DNA of 64,000 bases, taken from contig NW_024468915.1 in NCBI RefSeq assembly GCF_011745365.1, positions 722,653 to 786,652 of the forward strand, given 5' to 3'. The position numbers and the translations under genes are program-made. The notes under the pieces are model-generated. The model searched no databases, was not told the origin of the DNA, and saw only the letters and a list, made by a program, of their open reading frames with translations. The first letter of the stretch is position 1; each line of letters opens with the position of its first letter. Positions 10,818 to 19,677 of this stretch are shown piece by piece. This stretch comes from Cryphonectria parasitica EP155 (Eukaryota; Ascomycota; Sordariomycetes; Diaporthales; Cryphonectriaceae).

Positions 10818-13655
10818 ATGGCTAATAGCAATGCTTTCAACCAGCTTAGCCACGCGAGATATACCTCTATCCAGAAGCAGATCGATGCCCACGATGCCAC
10901 AGCACAGTTCTCTCTTGGTACCCTCAAAGACCTCCCACGCATTAAGGTTCCAGGACGATCCCATGCCTTTGTCCCAGCTCGCTGGATGCCAACATCATCG
11001 GCCAAGAGGAAGCGCCACGGGTCTGATATCTGGCATTTCGGCGAGAAGCTCTTCGAGGTCATCGTACAGGCTGACGGCACATGCAAAGTTGCAGCGGATT
11101 GGTGGTTCTGTCGCCTCTGCGATCAAAATAATCGACAGACCTTATATACCACGCGTAACAGTATCTCGACAAGCACATCAGCAGCTCTAAAGCATCTCGA
11201 AGGTCGCGATAACGAGGGCCATAACCTTGGCAAGCTGAAAGAGCTTGTTGCAGAGGCAGAGAAAGAGGAGGTTAGCCCAGAGGAGCTTGGCCGGCGAAAG
11301 CGGCGAAGAATAAACCATCGTGGCCTTTTCAACAACAGCAGTCTATATACAGCGCCTGATGCCTTGAAAGACGCTGCCAACGCTCCAACTCGTGCAGTTG
11401 TTAGTCTCGCGAAGAAGGCTATAACAGAGCTGGTTGCTTGTTGCGATATACCTCTTTCAACTCTCGAGGCGCCTCAGTTCCGCCAGCTGTTGATGGTCTG
11501 GAATAGCACCCTGACGGAGCACTTTTTCCCTCGAAGTGATGGCACAGTGATGAGATGGCTGTTTGAGGCGTTTCACGAGAACCTAGCTGGTCTTCAGCTC
11601 CAGCTCCAGCGCGAGGCTATCTCGAAGATTCATCTATCTGCTGATCTCTGGACCTCGCCTAACCACAAAGGCATTCTAGCAGTGGTTGCGCATTTTGTTG
11701 ATAGCGATGCAAAGCTGCGAAATCGCCTTATAGCAGTGAGGATGATCAACGGCCAGCATACTGGCGAGAACCTCCAGTGGCATCTCCATCAGGTTATTAT
11801 GGCTTTTCAGCTTGAGGAGCGGCTCGGCTGGCTTACTTTTGATAACGACAGCACGAACGACAAGGCAACAAGGCTTCTTTTTCGCAAGATGTACGGCTTC
11901 AATCATCGTGAAGCTGAGAAGCTGCGGATTGAACGGCGATGCCGCTGCTGGGGCCATATTATTAACCTTATTGTCAAAGGCTTCCTCTCTGGTAACGCTA
12001 AACAGATACTCGAGGCTGAAGACAGCGATGCTGATGAGGTAAGTCGAGCTGTTTTGTATCTTCCTGGCTTATTGCTAATATTTAAGCAGGGACTCGAGCA
12101 ACAGAGGAATCAGTGGGATCAGTGGCAGCGAGAAGGACCTATACGCCGCGCTCATCTTATTGTAGTCTTCCTCAAGGCAAGTGTACAGCGGGTCCAGGAC
12201 TTCGAGAAGATTGTTCAGAACTCTTTGTTTTCTCCAGAGGACCAAGATCTCGAGGACACTACAGCCTTTTTGGCAGAGGCCCTTCCTCAGCCAACAGCAC
12301 AAGACCTCACGATGCCACCACCACCGCTTCCTACAGACCCTACAGATGAGCAAACTGGCGATATATCTACCTTGCGGCCAGTGGTAGCTCAGGAGACGCG
12401 ATGGAACTCAACAGAGGCTGAGATATCGCGGCTGCTGAGGCTGAAAAGACCTATTGATTTCTGGGTTAAAGAGCAAGTTCGAAGCGGTGCTAAAATACAA
12501 CCTTTGAGTGAGCAGGACTGGCGAGTGCTTGAGGCAACTCGAGATCTTTTGCAGCCATTCCTATGGCATACAAAACACCACGAGGGGAACGCTGTAGCTG
12601 TTCATGATGTCCTCAGTTCTTTGTGGGATCTCGAGAAGCATTTGCGGTCCTTTCAGGAGAGATTTGGAGGCAGAAAAACGTATGCTGAAGAAGAAATCCT
12701 TGAGGAGATTATTGTCTCGCCAAATGCAGAGAAACCAGCCCTCCAGCGGCCCTCATCGCGATATCAGGCCCCTTCAAGACCTTCCTCTCGGCCCTCGCCT
12801 CGACCCTCCCCTCGACCCTCCTCTCGACTTTACTCTCGGCCCTCCTCTCAGCGTTCCTCTCGGCCCTCCCCTCGACCCTCCCCTCGATCCTCCCCTCGCC
12901 GTCGAGCTTCACAGTCTTCAGATATATTTCCCAGCACTCCAGTACGGGAATGGCCAGATGTTGGTTCTCAACAAGAGGCTGAGATATACCCCGAGGAATG
13001 TGGGCTTGAAGGTGCTGAGTTTCTGAGAGAATCAGTAGCCCACGCGTTGGCAATTCTCAAGCGATATAAGAGCAAGCTTCGCGAATGCCCTATATATTTT
13101 GCTGCTGCTGTTTTGCATCCGAAATATCGCCTGGTTGGTATTCGTACAGCAGCGCCAGCTATTGCTGACGATGTTGAACAAGAGTTTAAGGCTTTTTACG
13201 AGAAATATTGGGCATATAAAGATCCAGCCTTATCATCAGCATCAACACCCAGCTTGCAGGAAGATCAAGAACATAACAAGCCAAAGAAGCAGTGGAGGAC
13301 CGCCTTCAGGGCACAACCAAGGCCAAAGCATCAACGGCCACAGTCAGAGCTGGAGAAATATCTCCAGCTAGAAGAGGACGACGAGGACGACGATGGTTTT
13401 GAGCCCCTCGTCTGGTGGGCAGCGCGTAAGGCCGAGTTTCCAGCCCTCTCACAGATGGCCTTCGACGTCCTATCTATCCCCGCGATGTCGTCCGAATGCG
13501 AGAGAGTCTTCAGCCAAGGGAAGCTTACGATGTCCTCGCAGAGGAGGAGAATGAAGAGCAGCACTCTCGAGCTCCTTTTGTGCCTCAAGGACTGGCTGAA
13601 AAATGGAACGCTGGCAGGACCAGCAGCAGAGATGAGGAGGAAAGGCATTGCCTAG
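10818..13655 (+). CDS. hAT transposase (BED finger, DDE core, hAT dimerisation domain)
   Basis: The ATG at 10818 follows TATCATGGCT. The frame is open to a TAG at 13653-13655. A 51-nt in-frame intron (12039-12089: GTAAGT donor, GCTAAT branch, AAGCAG acceptor) gives 928 aa when spliced and 945 aa when retained. A BED-type finger lies at about residues 95-135 (C98, C101, H126, H135). The catalytic-core blocks are LSADLWTSPNHKG, LTFDNDSTNDKA and RCRCWGHIINLIV. The C-terminal hAT dimerisation domain reads FDVLSIPAMSSECERVFS. A Ser/Arg/Pro repeat tract (RPSP units) sits between core and C-terminus. The enzyme cuts and pastes its own element by recognising the terminal and subterminal repeats. Confidence 0.93.
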   Translation: MANSNAFNQLSHARYTSIQKQIDAHDATAQFSLGTLKDLPRIKVPGRSHAFVPARWMPTSSAKRKRHGSDIWHFGEKLFEVIVQADGTCKVAADWWFCRLCDQNNRQTLYTTRNSISTSTSAALKHLEGRDNEGHNLGKLKELVAEAEKEEVSPEELGRRKRRRINHRGLFNNSSLYTAPDALKDAANAPTRAVVSLAKKAITELVACCDIPLSTLEAPQFRQLLMVWNSTLTEHFFPRSDGTVMRWLFEAFHENLAGLQLQLQREAISKIHLSADLWTSPNHKGILAVVAHFVDSDAKLRNRLIAVRMINGQHTGENLQWHLHQVIMAFQLEERLGWLTFDNDSTNDKATRLLFRKMYGFNHREAEKLRIERRCRCWGHIINLIVKGFLSGNAKQILEAEDSDADEVSRAVLYLPGLLLIFKQGLEQQRNQWDQWQREGPIRRAHLIVVFLKASVQRVQDFEKIVQNSLFSPEDQDLEDTTAFLAEALPQPTAQDLTMPPPPLPTDPTDEQTGDISTLRPVVAQETRWNSTEAEISRLLRLKRPIDFWVKEQVRSGAKIQPLSEQDWRVLEATRDLLQPFLWHTKHHEGNAVAVHDVLSSLWDLEKHLRSFQERFGGRKTYAEEEILEEIIVSPNAEKPALQRPSSRYQAPSRPSSRPSPRPSPRPSSRLYSRPSSQRSSRPSPRPSPRSSPRRRASQSSDIFPSTPVREWPDVGSQQEAEIYPEECGLEGAEFLRESVAHALAILKRYKSKLRECPIYFAAAVLHPKYRLVGIRTAAPAIADDVEQEFKAFYEKYWAYKDPALSSASTPSLQEDQEHNKPKKQWRTAFRAQPRPKHQRPQSELEKYLQLEEDDEDDDGFEPLVWWAARKAEFPALSQMAFDVLSIPAMSSECERVFSQGKLTMSSQRRRMKSSTLELLLCLKDWLKNGTLAGPAAEMRRKGIA
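12768..12905 (+). repeat. 12-bp minisatellite in the transposase gene
   Basis: Degenerate tandem copies of a 12-bp unit (CCCTCCCCTCGA-like) encode repeated Arg-Pro-Ser-(Ser/Pro). The tract keeps frame and is probably a flexible basic linker. Confidence 0.75.
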
Positions 13656-13868
13656 CAGCTTTTTGCCAAAAAAAGGCATTCGAGGGGGTCAGAAATGTTT
13701 CTTTCAGCACTTGAGCGAGGGACCTCGCGCGGATCAGAGCGTAACAAGGAAAACTATCATCATATGCCTCTGTACCGGTTGAACCACGTGCGTAGCTCAT
13801 TTGTTACTCTCACCACCTTTCGTTTCGTATATCTATCGTACATTCCTAATCCGGTATAGTGACCAAGT

Positions 13869-13952
13869 CACCAAGCGAATCAAGCGGCCAGGTACTAGAA
13901 GACAAGCAAGCGGCCAAAATAGTTAGCAAGTCAAGTGGAGGGCTACCGCTTG
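13869..13952 (-). repeat. hAT right subterminal repeats
   Basis: Three further CAAGCGG/CAAGCGA copies, and one inverted copy (CCGCTTG) at about 13946, within 110 bp of the right end. Confidence 0.7.
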
Positions 13953-13958
13953 CCTTGA

Positions 13959-13979
13959 CTTGACTTGTGTGGAACGCTG
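13959..13979 (-). repeat. hAT right terminal inverted repeat
   Basis: Exact inverse of the left terminus; ends ...GTGGAACGCTG. Confidence 0.95.
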
Positions 13980-13987
13980 ATGTACTA
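13980..13987. repeat. Target-site duplication, right copy
   Basis: ATGTACTA, identical to the copy at 10409-10416. Confidence 0.95.
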
Positions 13988-14943
13988 TCGGTACCGACAC
14001 CGGCACAGATGCACCTATGCATCCATTGCCACCCCCACCAAGAGAATTATTGGTCAATGAGGGCGGGAGGAGCACACGTGTGGCTTAGAACATCATCTAA
14101 ACAAATAGGGACTAAATGAATCACCACCAAGCTTCATTATAAGCGTAGTAGTAATTACTATACTTTGCAAGAATGTTGTAGAGTCCATCTTGCTCCGCCT
14201 CCAGGTCCGCAGGCCAGCAGTGCCCTGCATTCACCTTGTGATGTGTCCCAATCTTGCTCAGCTTGAGAATGGATCGTGCTGGCATTGATCCAAAACCGAA
14301 CTATACGCATATAAAGACAGGAACTCAATCCTGTGGCCTGGTTACTTCAGAACTAAACATCCCATTTCCGCCACTGCTTTAGAAGATACATGATTCATTT
14401 CGATCTCTCAGATGTACACAAACTTGGCAGTGCCATTCATTCATCTATGCATAGCAAATTGAAGGAGGAAAAGGAGGCGAAAAGAAGAGAGGAGAAAAGA
14501 CGACAGTAGACGGGCAGACAACCCACCCCAATGATTCAGGGCTTCCGATGAAAACATCAATAAGTGTGAGCGAGATGAGATATCTGACGATTGCCTGCAT
14601 CCTGATTTCAACCTGTTGTCACTGTGGTTTGCGAAGATAGTACCATCAGCAATCACAGAAGACAATAGAATGGCAATGAAGTATAGGATCATTATCGACT
14701 CTCCCTCGTGCACATAGCCATTCACACAATCATGTCTGTCACTGTCCATGGTCGCAATATATATAACCCCATATCCTTGCTTCCATCGAGTTTATTTCTC
14801 CCCCATCAATCTTCTCTCAACATTCTTCCTCAACTGACTACAGCGCACGTACAAGACTAATCCAGAAAAACGTCTCCCACACTCTCTCCCGTCTTGCCTC
14901 AAAACCATTTAACATTGAACAAACCAAAACTTCTTAGGTCAAA
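13988..14943. other. Intergenic region upstream of the membrane-protein gene
   Basis: No supported gene. A minus-strand frame at 14441-14749 has no domain and looks incidental. A TATATATA tract near 14758-14765 is a plausible core promoter for the gene at 14944. Confidence 0.5.
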
Positions 14944-16104
14944 ATGACTTCCATCATAACAGGGACAGGCACTTCAAACTCTTCTGCTGCCACCAAATCT
15001 CAAACCTGCGTGTCCTGGGGCACTATCATTCCAGACCCCTCTAATTTCACATCCGCCAGGCTCATCACCATCACCGCCCGGGCCGACGTCAATTGCAGCA
15101 ACCCCAAGAACGCAGAGTATCAGTTTGCCATCTTGCTGTGCGAGTCTAATGTCCCTGGCAGCACCATGGCCGACCCTGGTAATCATTCCAGCTTTGATTT
15201 TGGGACAGGTAAGTCTACAATATATATCTCCCTTTTCCCCGTCCGTTCCCCTGGTAATCGTACTATACACTTCCACACGATAAGAAGAAAGGAAGAGAGA
15301 AAAAGGCTAACAATACCAAATCCAGTAACCATGAACCTAACCACCCCAGGCAAAGTTGAGTTGACCGAGAATCTATCCCTCCCACCAGCTAACTCCCAAC
15401 TCCTGAACCTGAGCTACACCTACCAAGTCCTCTTCACAGACCCAGCCGCCCACACCAACACCTCCTCCTCCTCCTCCTCCTCCTCCTCCTCCACCCTTCT
15501 CGCAGAGTCCCCAGCCTTCTTCTTAACCCAACAACAACCGCCACCACCACCACCACCTCTACCACCCACCCCTTCAAACTCTACCTGGACCACAGTCACA
15601 GTAAGCTCAACCCACTGGACCACAGCCACCTCCCTCAAATCCACACTCAACCTAACCATCACCCCAATCCCAACCAAGCCCCCCTCCTCCTCCCTCCCGC
15701 AGACAACAGCCTCCAGCCAGCAAGACCAACACCAACACCCACCAGCCCTCAGCACAGGCGCCATAGCCGGAATAACAGTAGGCTCTCTAACTCTCCTCAC
15801 CCTCCTCCTCCTCCTCCTCCTCGTCTCGTGCCTCTGGTGTCTGCGCCGCCGCCATTACCTGACGAGTCGCAGAGCGGCCCGGGGCAAGAGGCTGGAGGAA
15901 CAGCAACAGCAACAGCAGCAGCAGCACAACCATGGGGACGAGACAGGCTGCACCAGCACAGATGAGGATGCGGAGAGTGGATTCGAGTTGCAGGACCTTG
16001 GTCGTGCTGCTGGTGCTCCTGGGGGCGAGGTGGCCGTGGGACCGGTTTCTGGCCCGGAGGTGCCAGCACCGCAGTCGAGGACTGTGAAGACGGACCCAAG
16101 CTGA
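14944..16104 (+). CDS. Single-pass membrane protein with Ser/Thr/Pro-rich stalk
   Basis: Two exons, 14944-15208 and 15326-16104, give 347 aa. The intron is 117 nt, in frame, with a GTAAGT donor and CCAG acceptor; unspliced it would add 39 residues of AT-rich non-coding character. The N-terminal ~120 residues contain several Cys and N-glycosylation sites (NFTS, NCSN, NHSS, NLTT). A poly-Ser tract encoded by a (TCC)n microsatellite and a poly-Pro tract form a stalk. One membrane segment (GAIAGITVGSLTLLTLLLLL, about residues 233-258) is followed by a CLRRR stop-transfer and a cytosolic poly-Gln/acidic tail. No signal peptide is obvious. The layout resembles fungal cell-surface sensor-like proteins, but no named domain is recognised. 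Confidence 0.75.
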   Translation: MTSIITGTGTSNSSAATKSQTCVSWGTIIPDPSNFTSARLITITARADVNCSNPKNAEYQFAILLCESNVPGSTMADPGNHSSFDFGTGKSTIYISLFPVRSPGNRTIHFHTIRRKEERKRLTIPNPVTMNLTTPGKVELTENLSLPPANSQLLNLSYTYQVLFTDPAAHTNTSSSSSSSSSSTLLAESPAFFLTQQQPPPPPPPLPPTPSNSTWTTVTVSSTHWTTATSLKSTLNLTITPIPTKPPSSSLPQTTASSQQDQHQHPPALSTGAIAGITVGSLTLLTLLLLLLLVSCLWCLRRRHYLTSRRAARGKRLEEQQQQQQQQHNHGDETGCTSTDEDAESGFELQDLGRAAGAPGGEVAVGPVSGPEVPAPQSRTVKTDPS

Positions 16105-17178
16105 GTAGAGTTCTTGGATTTTTTTTATTTTTTTTTTGGGCGTAGCTGATTAACTTGGTATAACGGCGACAGGTTCGTAAGATGTGGGATCTGGTCTGTA
16201 GAATACTTTGGCCAGGGAGGAAGGTTAGGAAGGGGGAAGAGAGAGAAAAAAAAAAAGAGGAAGAGGGGGGGGGGGAGGGGGAGGAGAAAGAAAGAAAGAA
16301 AGAGGAGATCGGGCTGTAATCAGTTGGCTGGTTTCGTCTGACAATGAATACATTAATCACATAATATTTGAAGCTCCTGTTTTCATTCCTTCTTTGTGAA
16401 CTACATACTATTCAGTTTATACAAGAAACGTTCTCCATCTTTCCACCTTCTCTATGTTCCACCACTTCAGTCCACATCGACCACGCTCAACCTTCTTAAA
16501 AAGGGGGATAGGGGACTGCGTTTGGACGCTGGGTACACCAGTCTCTTCAGCCTCCGAGAGACCGACTAGAAGCCAAGTCGAAACATTAGAAATCTACTGT
16601 ACCAAAGAGCAGTCCGCATTCTGCCTCGAGAATTCCCCTTGGGCTTCTCTAGACTGCATACTTGGGAGTTGACAAGCAAAACGGAGCCCGGCCGAATCCA
16701 CATGCATTAAGGCTAAGAACAACTTCACAAGCACAAATAAGAGCAGAGATAACATCACGGTAGGTTCTCAGGAGTACGAGGTAAATCTCATTCACGCTAT
16801 CAGTCCAACTCGCTGCAACTACTTCCAAGGAAGATACGAACACGTGGAGGAGCTGGCTCGTCCAGGCTTTCAGAGAATTTGTCGAAGAGAGAAGAACCCC
16901 AACCGAGACTTCCCTCATCCTGCTCAGATGATCCTCCTACTTTCCATGTGGTAAGACCAAGAGAAATAAAGTTCCAGCAGAAGCAATCTCCGCAGGAAAA
17001 AAAAATAAAAAAAATAAATAGTAATATTGGGCCTCGCTGAGGTGATAAAGCTGGTGTGCAAGAAATGCACCTGAAAAGATTATGCTGCCTCCTACCTTTG
17101 GCCGCTCTCATCCATCCCATGCCATGCTTTGAAGGCCCCTAAGGCCACGCCCTGGGTTCAAGACTGTCCGTCCCGAGT
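16105..17178. other. Convergent intergenic region
   Basis: 3' flanks of two convergent genes. It includes A/G-rich tracts and a long G run near 16265-16276. No gene is supported. Confidence 0.55.
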
Positions 17179-18642
17179 TCATACAGAAGATCCACGTTGC
17201 TGAACTTTCGCATAGGGCTCAGGATCAGAATGAGCCTTCCGCCTTACACTAGAAATGGGCCAGAAGAGCTTGCTTGTTGGGGTGGTCGAAGTGGAACGGT
17301 CCTCACAAGGAGGCTTTTCGAGGTCATCCTCGTCGGCGACAAGACTAGAGCCCTTGCTATCGAGTTGTGGATGGCCACCCGCTCCAATGACCTCGGGATC
17401 AGGACTTGATCGACGTGGACTCTGTTGAAACGGATGAGTCTCCTGTTCCGATGGCTCGTTGGCCATCCATCGGGAGACAGAGGTTGAAACCTCTTCTTGG
17501 GCAACAGAGGGAGACTCGTTGTCTTCGTCTTCTTCCATGATAGTGCTGAGACTGCTGTCGTCAGACTGCTGTCCCTCTCCAGCCGGCTCGCGCCCAAAAC
17601 TATGTTGACCACCCCCTCCTCGAAAGCCTCGGCATCTTGACGAAGCCTCCCAGGAGCCCTCCACCCCCCTCTGCGTCCCCATGTCTTGTTCGGGGGTATT
17701 GGGCCTCGGCCAAGAACCCCAGCGGCCCTGCATTTGCATCTGCATATAGAATGCGTTCACCTCTTGCCTGATGCGACCGAATCTCAACCAAGCCTCCTAG
17801 CGACCGAGCATCTCCATCTGCGTATCAAACTCTTGGGTATCTTGTGCAGGACCATCGTCCTCGTCAGGTTCCTCCGCCTCGGGCAAAACCCGTTTCGCCC
17901 TGGGATCCTCGCCCTCTTCACGCTCGGCATCCATTGCAACATTAGACACCCCAGGGGCATCGTACACAACCATAACTGCCGAGCGAGACAGCTTTTGATC
18001 TCTGCATCTCTGCCGGTCATCGGTGGCGTCCCCATCGGCCGTCTCTAGTGTCCCCACAGTCTGTGCTACGGTGCCCGTATGCCTTGAATCGACTGTCTGC
18101 AAGCAGAATTGACAGGGTACACGTGCAAGCCGCGTTGCGTCGTAGCCAGACGACTGCCAGTCAGGGACAGTCTTCGCGACCGGTAATTGTTTGCATTCTG
18201 AGAAGTCCTCGACGTCGAAGTTTTCATCGACCTCCAGGGTCATGCTCCGCCAGTTCTGCGGCATCGAGCGCCACACTCGATATTGCGGCCGCTTCCTGTC
18301 GAATGATTCATCGACCTCGAAGCGCGGATACGTGCAATTCTTGAGATCCGGGCGTCTCAAACGCGGGGCCGTAATTATGACAGGTTTGTCCTGACCCTCA
18401 CCGATCTTTCCAGCTGCATCTTCACCTTCTTCATCTCCTCCTCCTCCGCCGCCCCTTAGCTGCGGTTCCTCATCGTCGCTCGAAAACGTCACATTCGCAG
18501 GAGAAGGAGGCGACGAAGGACAATCAGGCTGCACGCTCTCAGAATTAGTGACTTCCAATGGGTGTAGTGAGGTCCGCCGTGAGAGCACATGCGCAGGCCG
18601 AGGAGCCAAGATCAGGACGGCCGGCGTATCCGGGCGTGTCCA
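17179..18642 (-). other. Open, same-frame extension of the next gene, broken by one TAG
   Basis: Directly after the TAG that ends the 344-aa frame (18645-18643), the same frame stays open for 281 codons to a TAG at 17799-17797. It then continues for 205 codons to a stop at 17181-17179. Neither segment has an ATG near its start. Both have coding-like composition: acidic and Pro-rich with EVDESFD/EVDENFD repeats in the first, Ser/Glu-rich in the second. Either this is the C-terminal half of one ~830-codon gene carrying two in-frame ambers, or the ambers mark cryptic introns, or it is a decaying gene. No strong GT...AG pair that restores frame across either TAG was found. Confidence 0.55.
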
Positions 18643-19677
18643 CTAGGCATCTGTGCGCTGCGGACGCGAGCTGCTGCCGCCGTCATCCATAGGCTCGAAC
18701 GCATCTGGTAATCCGAGGCCAGTGAACGAGCTTCGAGGGGGCGGCACACGGGTGCCGTGAGAAACAGCAGGCAGAGGGGCAGCTAGGACAGCCACCTGTG
18801 TAGGGGATGCTGGGGAGGCTGGCGAGGAGGAAGAGGAGGCGGCGGCGGCGGCGGCGCGACCCCTCATTCCTCTCTCCCTTTGCTCGAGGACGAGGGCTCT
18901 CTGGTCAGCCATGATCATGGCACGGAGCATGGGCCGCAGGGACTCGGGAACGCTGTCCCAGTTCCCAGCGCGTACGCTGTCGACCATGCGCTGCCTCTCG
19001 CGCAGGGCAGAGATCTCGCCCGACTCAACGGCGTTCTTAAACCACTGCTCCCAGGCCTCATCCAGGGGCACGGAGAAGTCACCACCACTCCTGGCGGCCA
19101 CGCGTTCCCGCAGCTGCTGGTTGAGGGCCACGCCCACGCTCTCCAGCTCGCCTTCGCTGTCCTCGCCTTCAGCCCCGGCCATGGAGTTGTCATCGTCGTC
19201 ATCGTTATGGTCGTTGGCGGCGGAGGCCAGGGAACGGTCGCGAGTGACGGCAGAGCTGCTCTGGTGGGCACGCCTGGGCTGGGGCTCGCCGGTCCAGACG
19301 GGCAAGCCATCCATAGCGGTGTCGCGGATGTTGCAGTTTTGTTCGCGCTCGTACCTCTCCTTTGCCCACCTAGTTCCCTCCCACTTGGTCAGGCCCGAGA
19401 TCTCGTTGGGGGTCAGGCGCAGGGCGTCGAAGGCCCTAAAGAGGCGGCGGTGCCATTGCCATCTGCTGAGTCGGGTGCGGTGTGTAGGGTTGTTGTAGTC
19501 AAGCCCTGGGTACTTGGCTTCGTGGGTATCGAGGTGGCCATAGAAGGCGTGGACCTCCTGGCGAACCTCGAGGATCAGGTATCGCTGCAGGAGGGCGTGG
19601 AAGTTCTGAGGGTCCTGCGAGCGTGCCTTGGGAAACATTTGCTCGAAGACGAGCGCGTCTACCGGACGGCCCTTCAT
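18643..19677 (-). CDS. Hypothetical protein, possibly the N-terminal part of a longer gene
   Basis: The ATG at 19677 opens a frame of 344 aa ending in TAG at 18645-18643. The N-terminal ~115 residues look folded and helical (VFEQMFPKARSQDPQNFHAL, then LEVRQEVHAFYGHLDTHEAK, then WHRRLFRAFDALRLTPNE and TRWAKERYEREQ). The rest is acidic and Ala/Ser-rich, with a second charged helical block (QQLRERVAARSGG ... QWFKNAVESGEISALRERQRM). I recognise no named domain. The same frame continues beyond the stop through 17179, so the annotated end may not be the real end. The motif RQEVHAFY recurs as RQEVNAFY after the second in-frame stop. Confidence 0.65.
   Translation of the reverse strand: MKGRPVDALVFEQMFPKARSQDPQNFHALLQRYLILEVRQEVHAFYGHLDTHEAKYPGLDYNNPTHRTRLSRWQWHRRLFRAFDALRLTPNEISGLTKWEGTRWAKERYEREQNCNIRDTAMDGLPVWTGEPQPRRAHQSSSAVTRDRSLASAANDHNDDDDDNSMAGAEGEDSEGELESVGVALNQQLRERVAARSGGDFSVPLDEAWEQWFKNAVESGEISALRERQRMVDSVRAGNWDSVPESLRPMLRAMIMADQRALVLEQRERGMRGRAAAAAASSSSSPASPASPTQVAVLAAPLPAVSHGTRVPPPRSSFTGLGLPDAFEPMDDGGSSSRPQRTDA

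Larger units (their letters stand above)
10417..13979 (+). mobile_element. Complete hAT-superfamily DNA transposon
   Basis: A 3,563-bp element bounded by perfect 21-bp terminal inverted repeats that begin CAGCGTTCCACACAAG, flanked by a perfect 8-bp duplication ATGTACTA. It carries a single transposase gene with no premature stop. CAAGCGG/CAAGCGA repeats crowd both subterminal regions. Perfect ends, perfect target duplication and an open transposase point to recent insertion. I see none of the C-to-T degradation expected from RIP. It landed between the BAHD acyltransferase gene and the membrane-protein gene without breaking either. Confidence 0.95.

Noticed and set aside
14441..14749. 102-codon minus-strand frame as a membrane-protein gene
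   Set aside because: It lies in a promoter-like region, has no recognisable domain, and its hydrophobic end comes from a simple AG/CT tract.
17797..17889. 93-nt intron that would remove the TAG at 17797
   Set aside because: It keeps frame, but the donor GTTTTG is not a fungal consensus and no good branch point precedes the acceptor.
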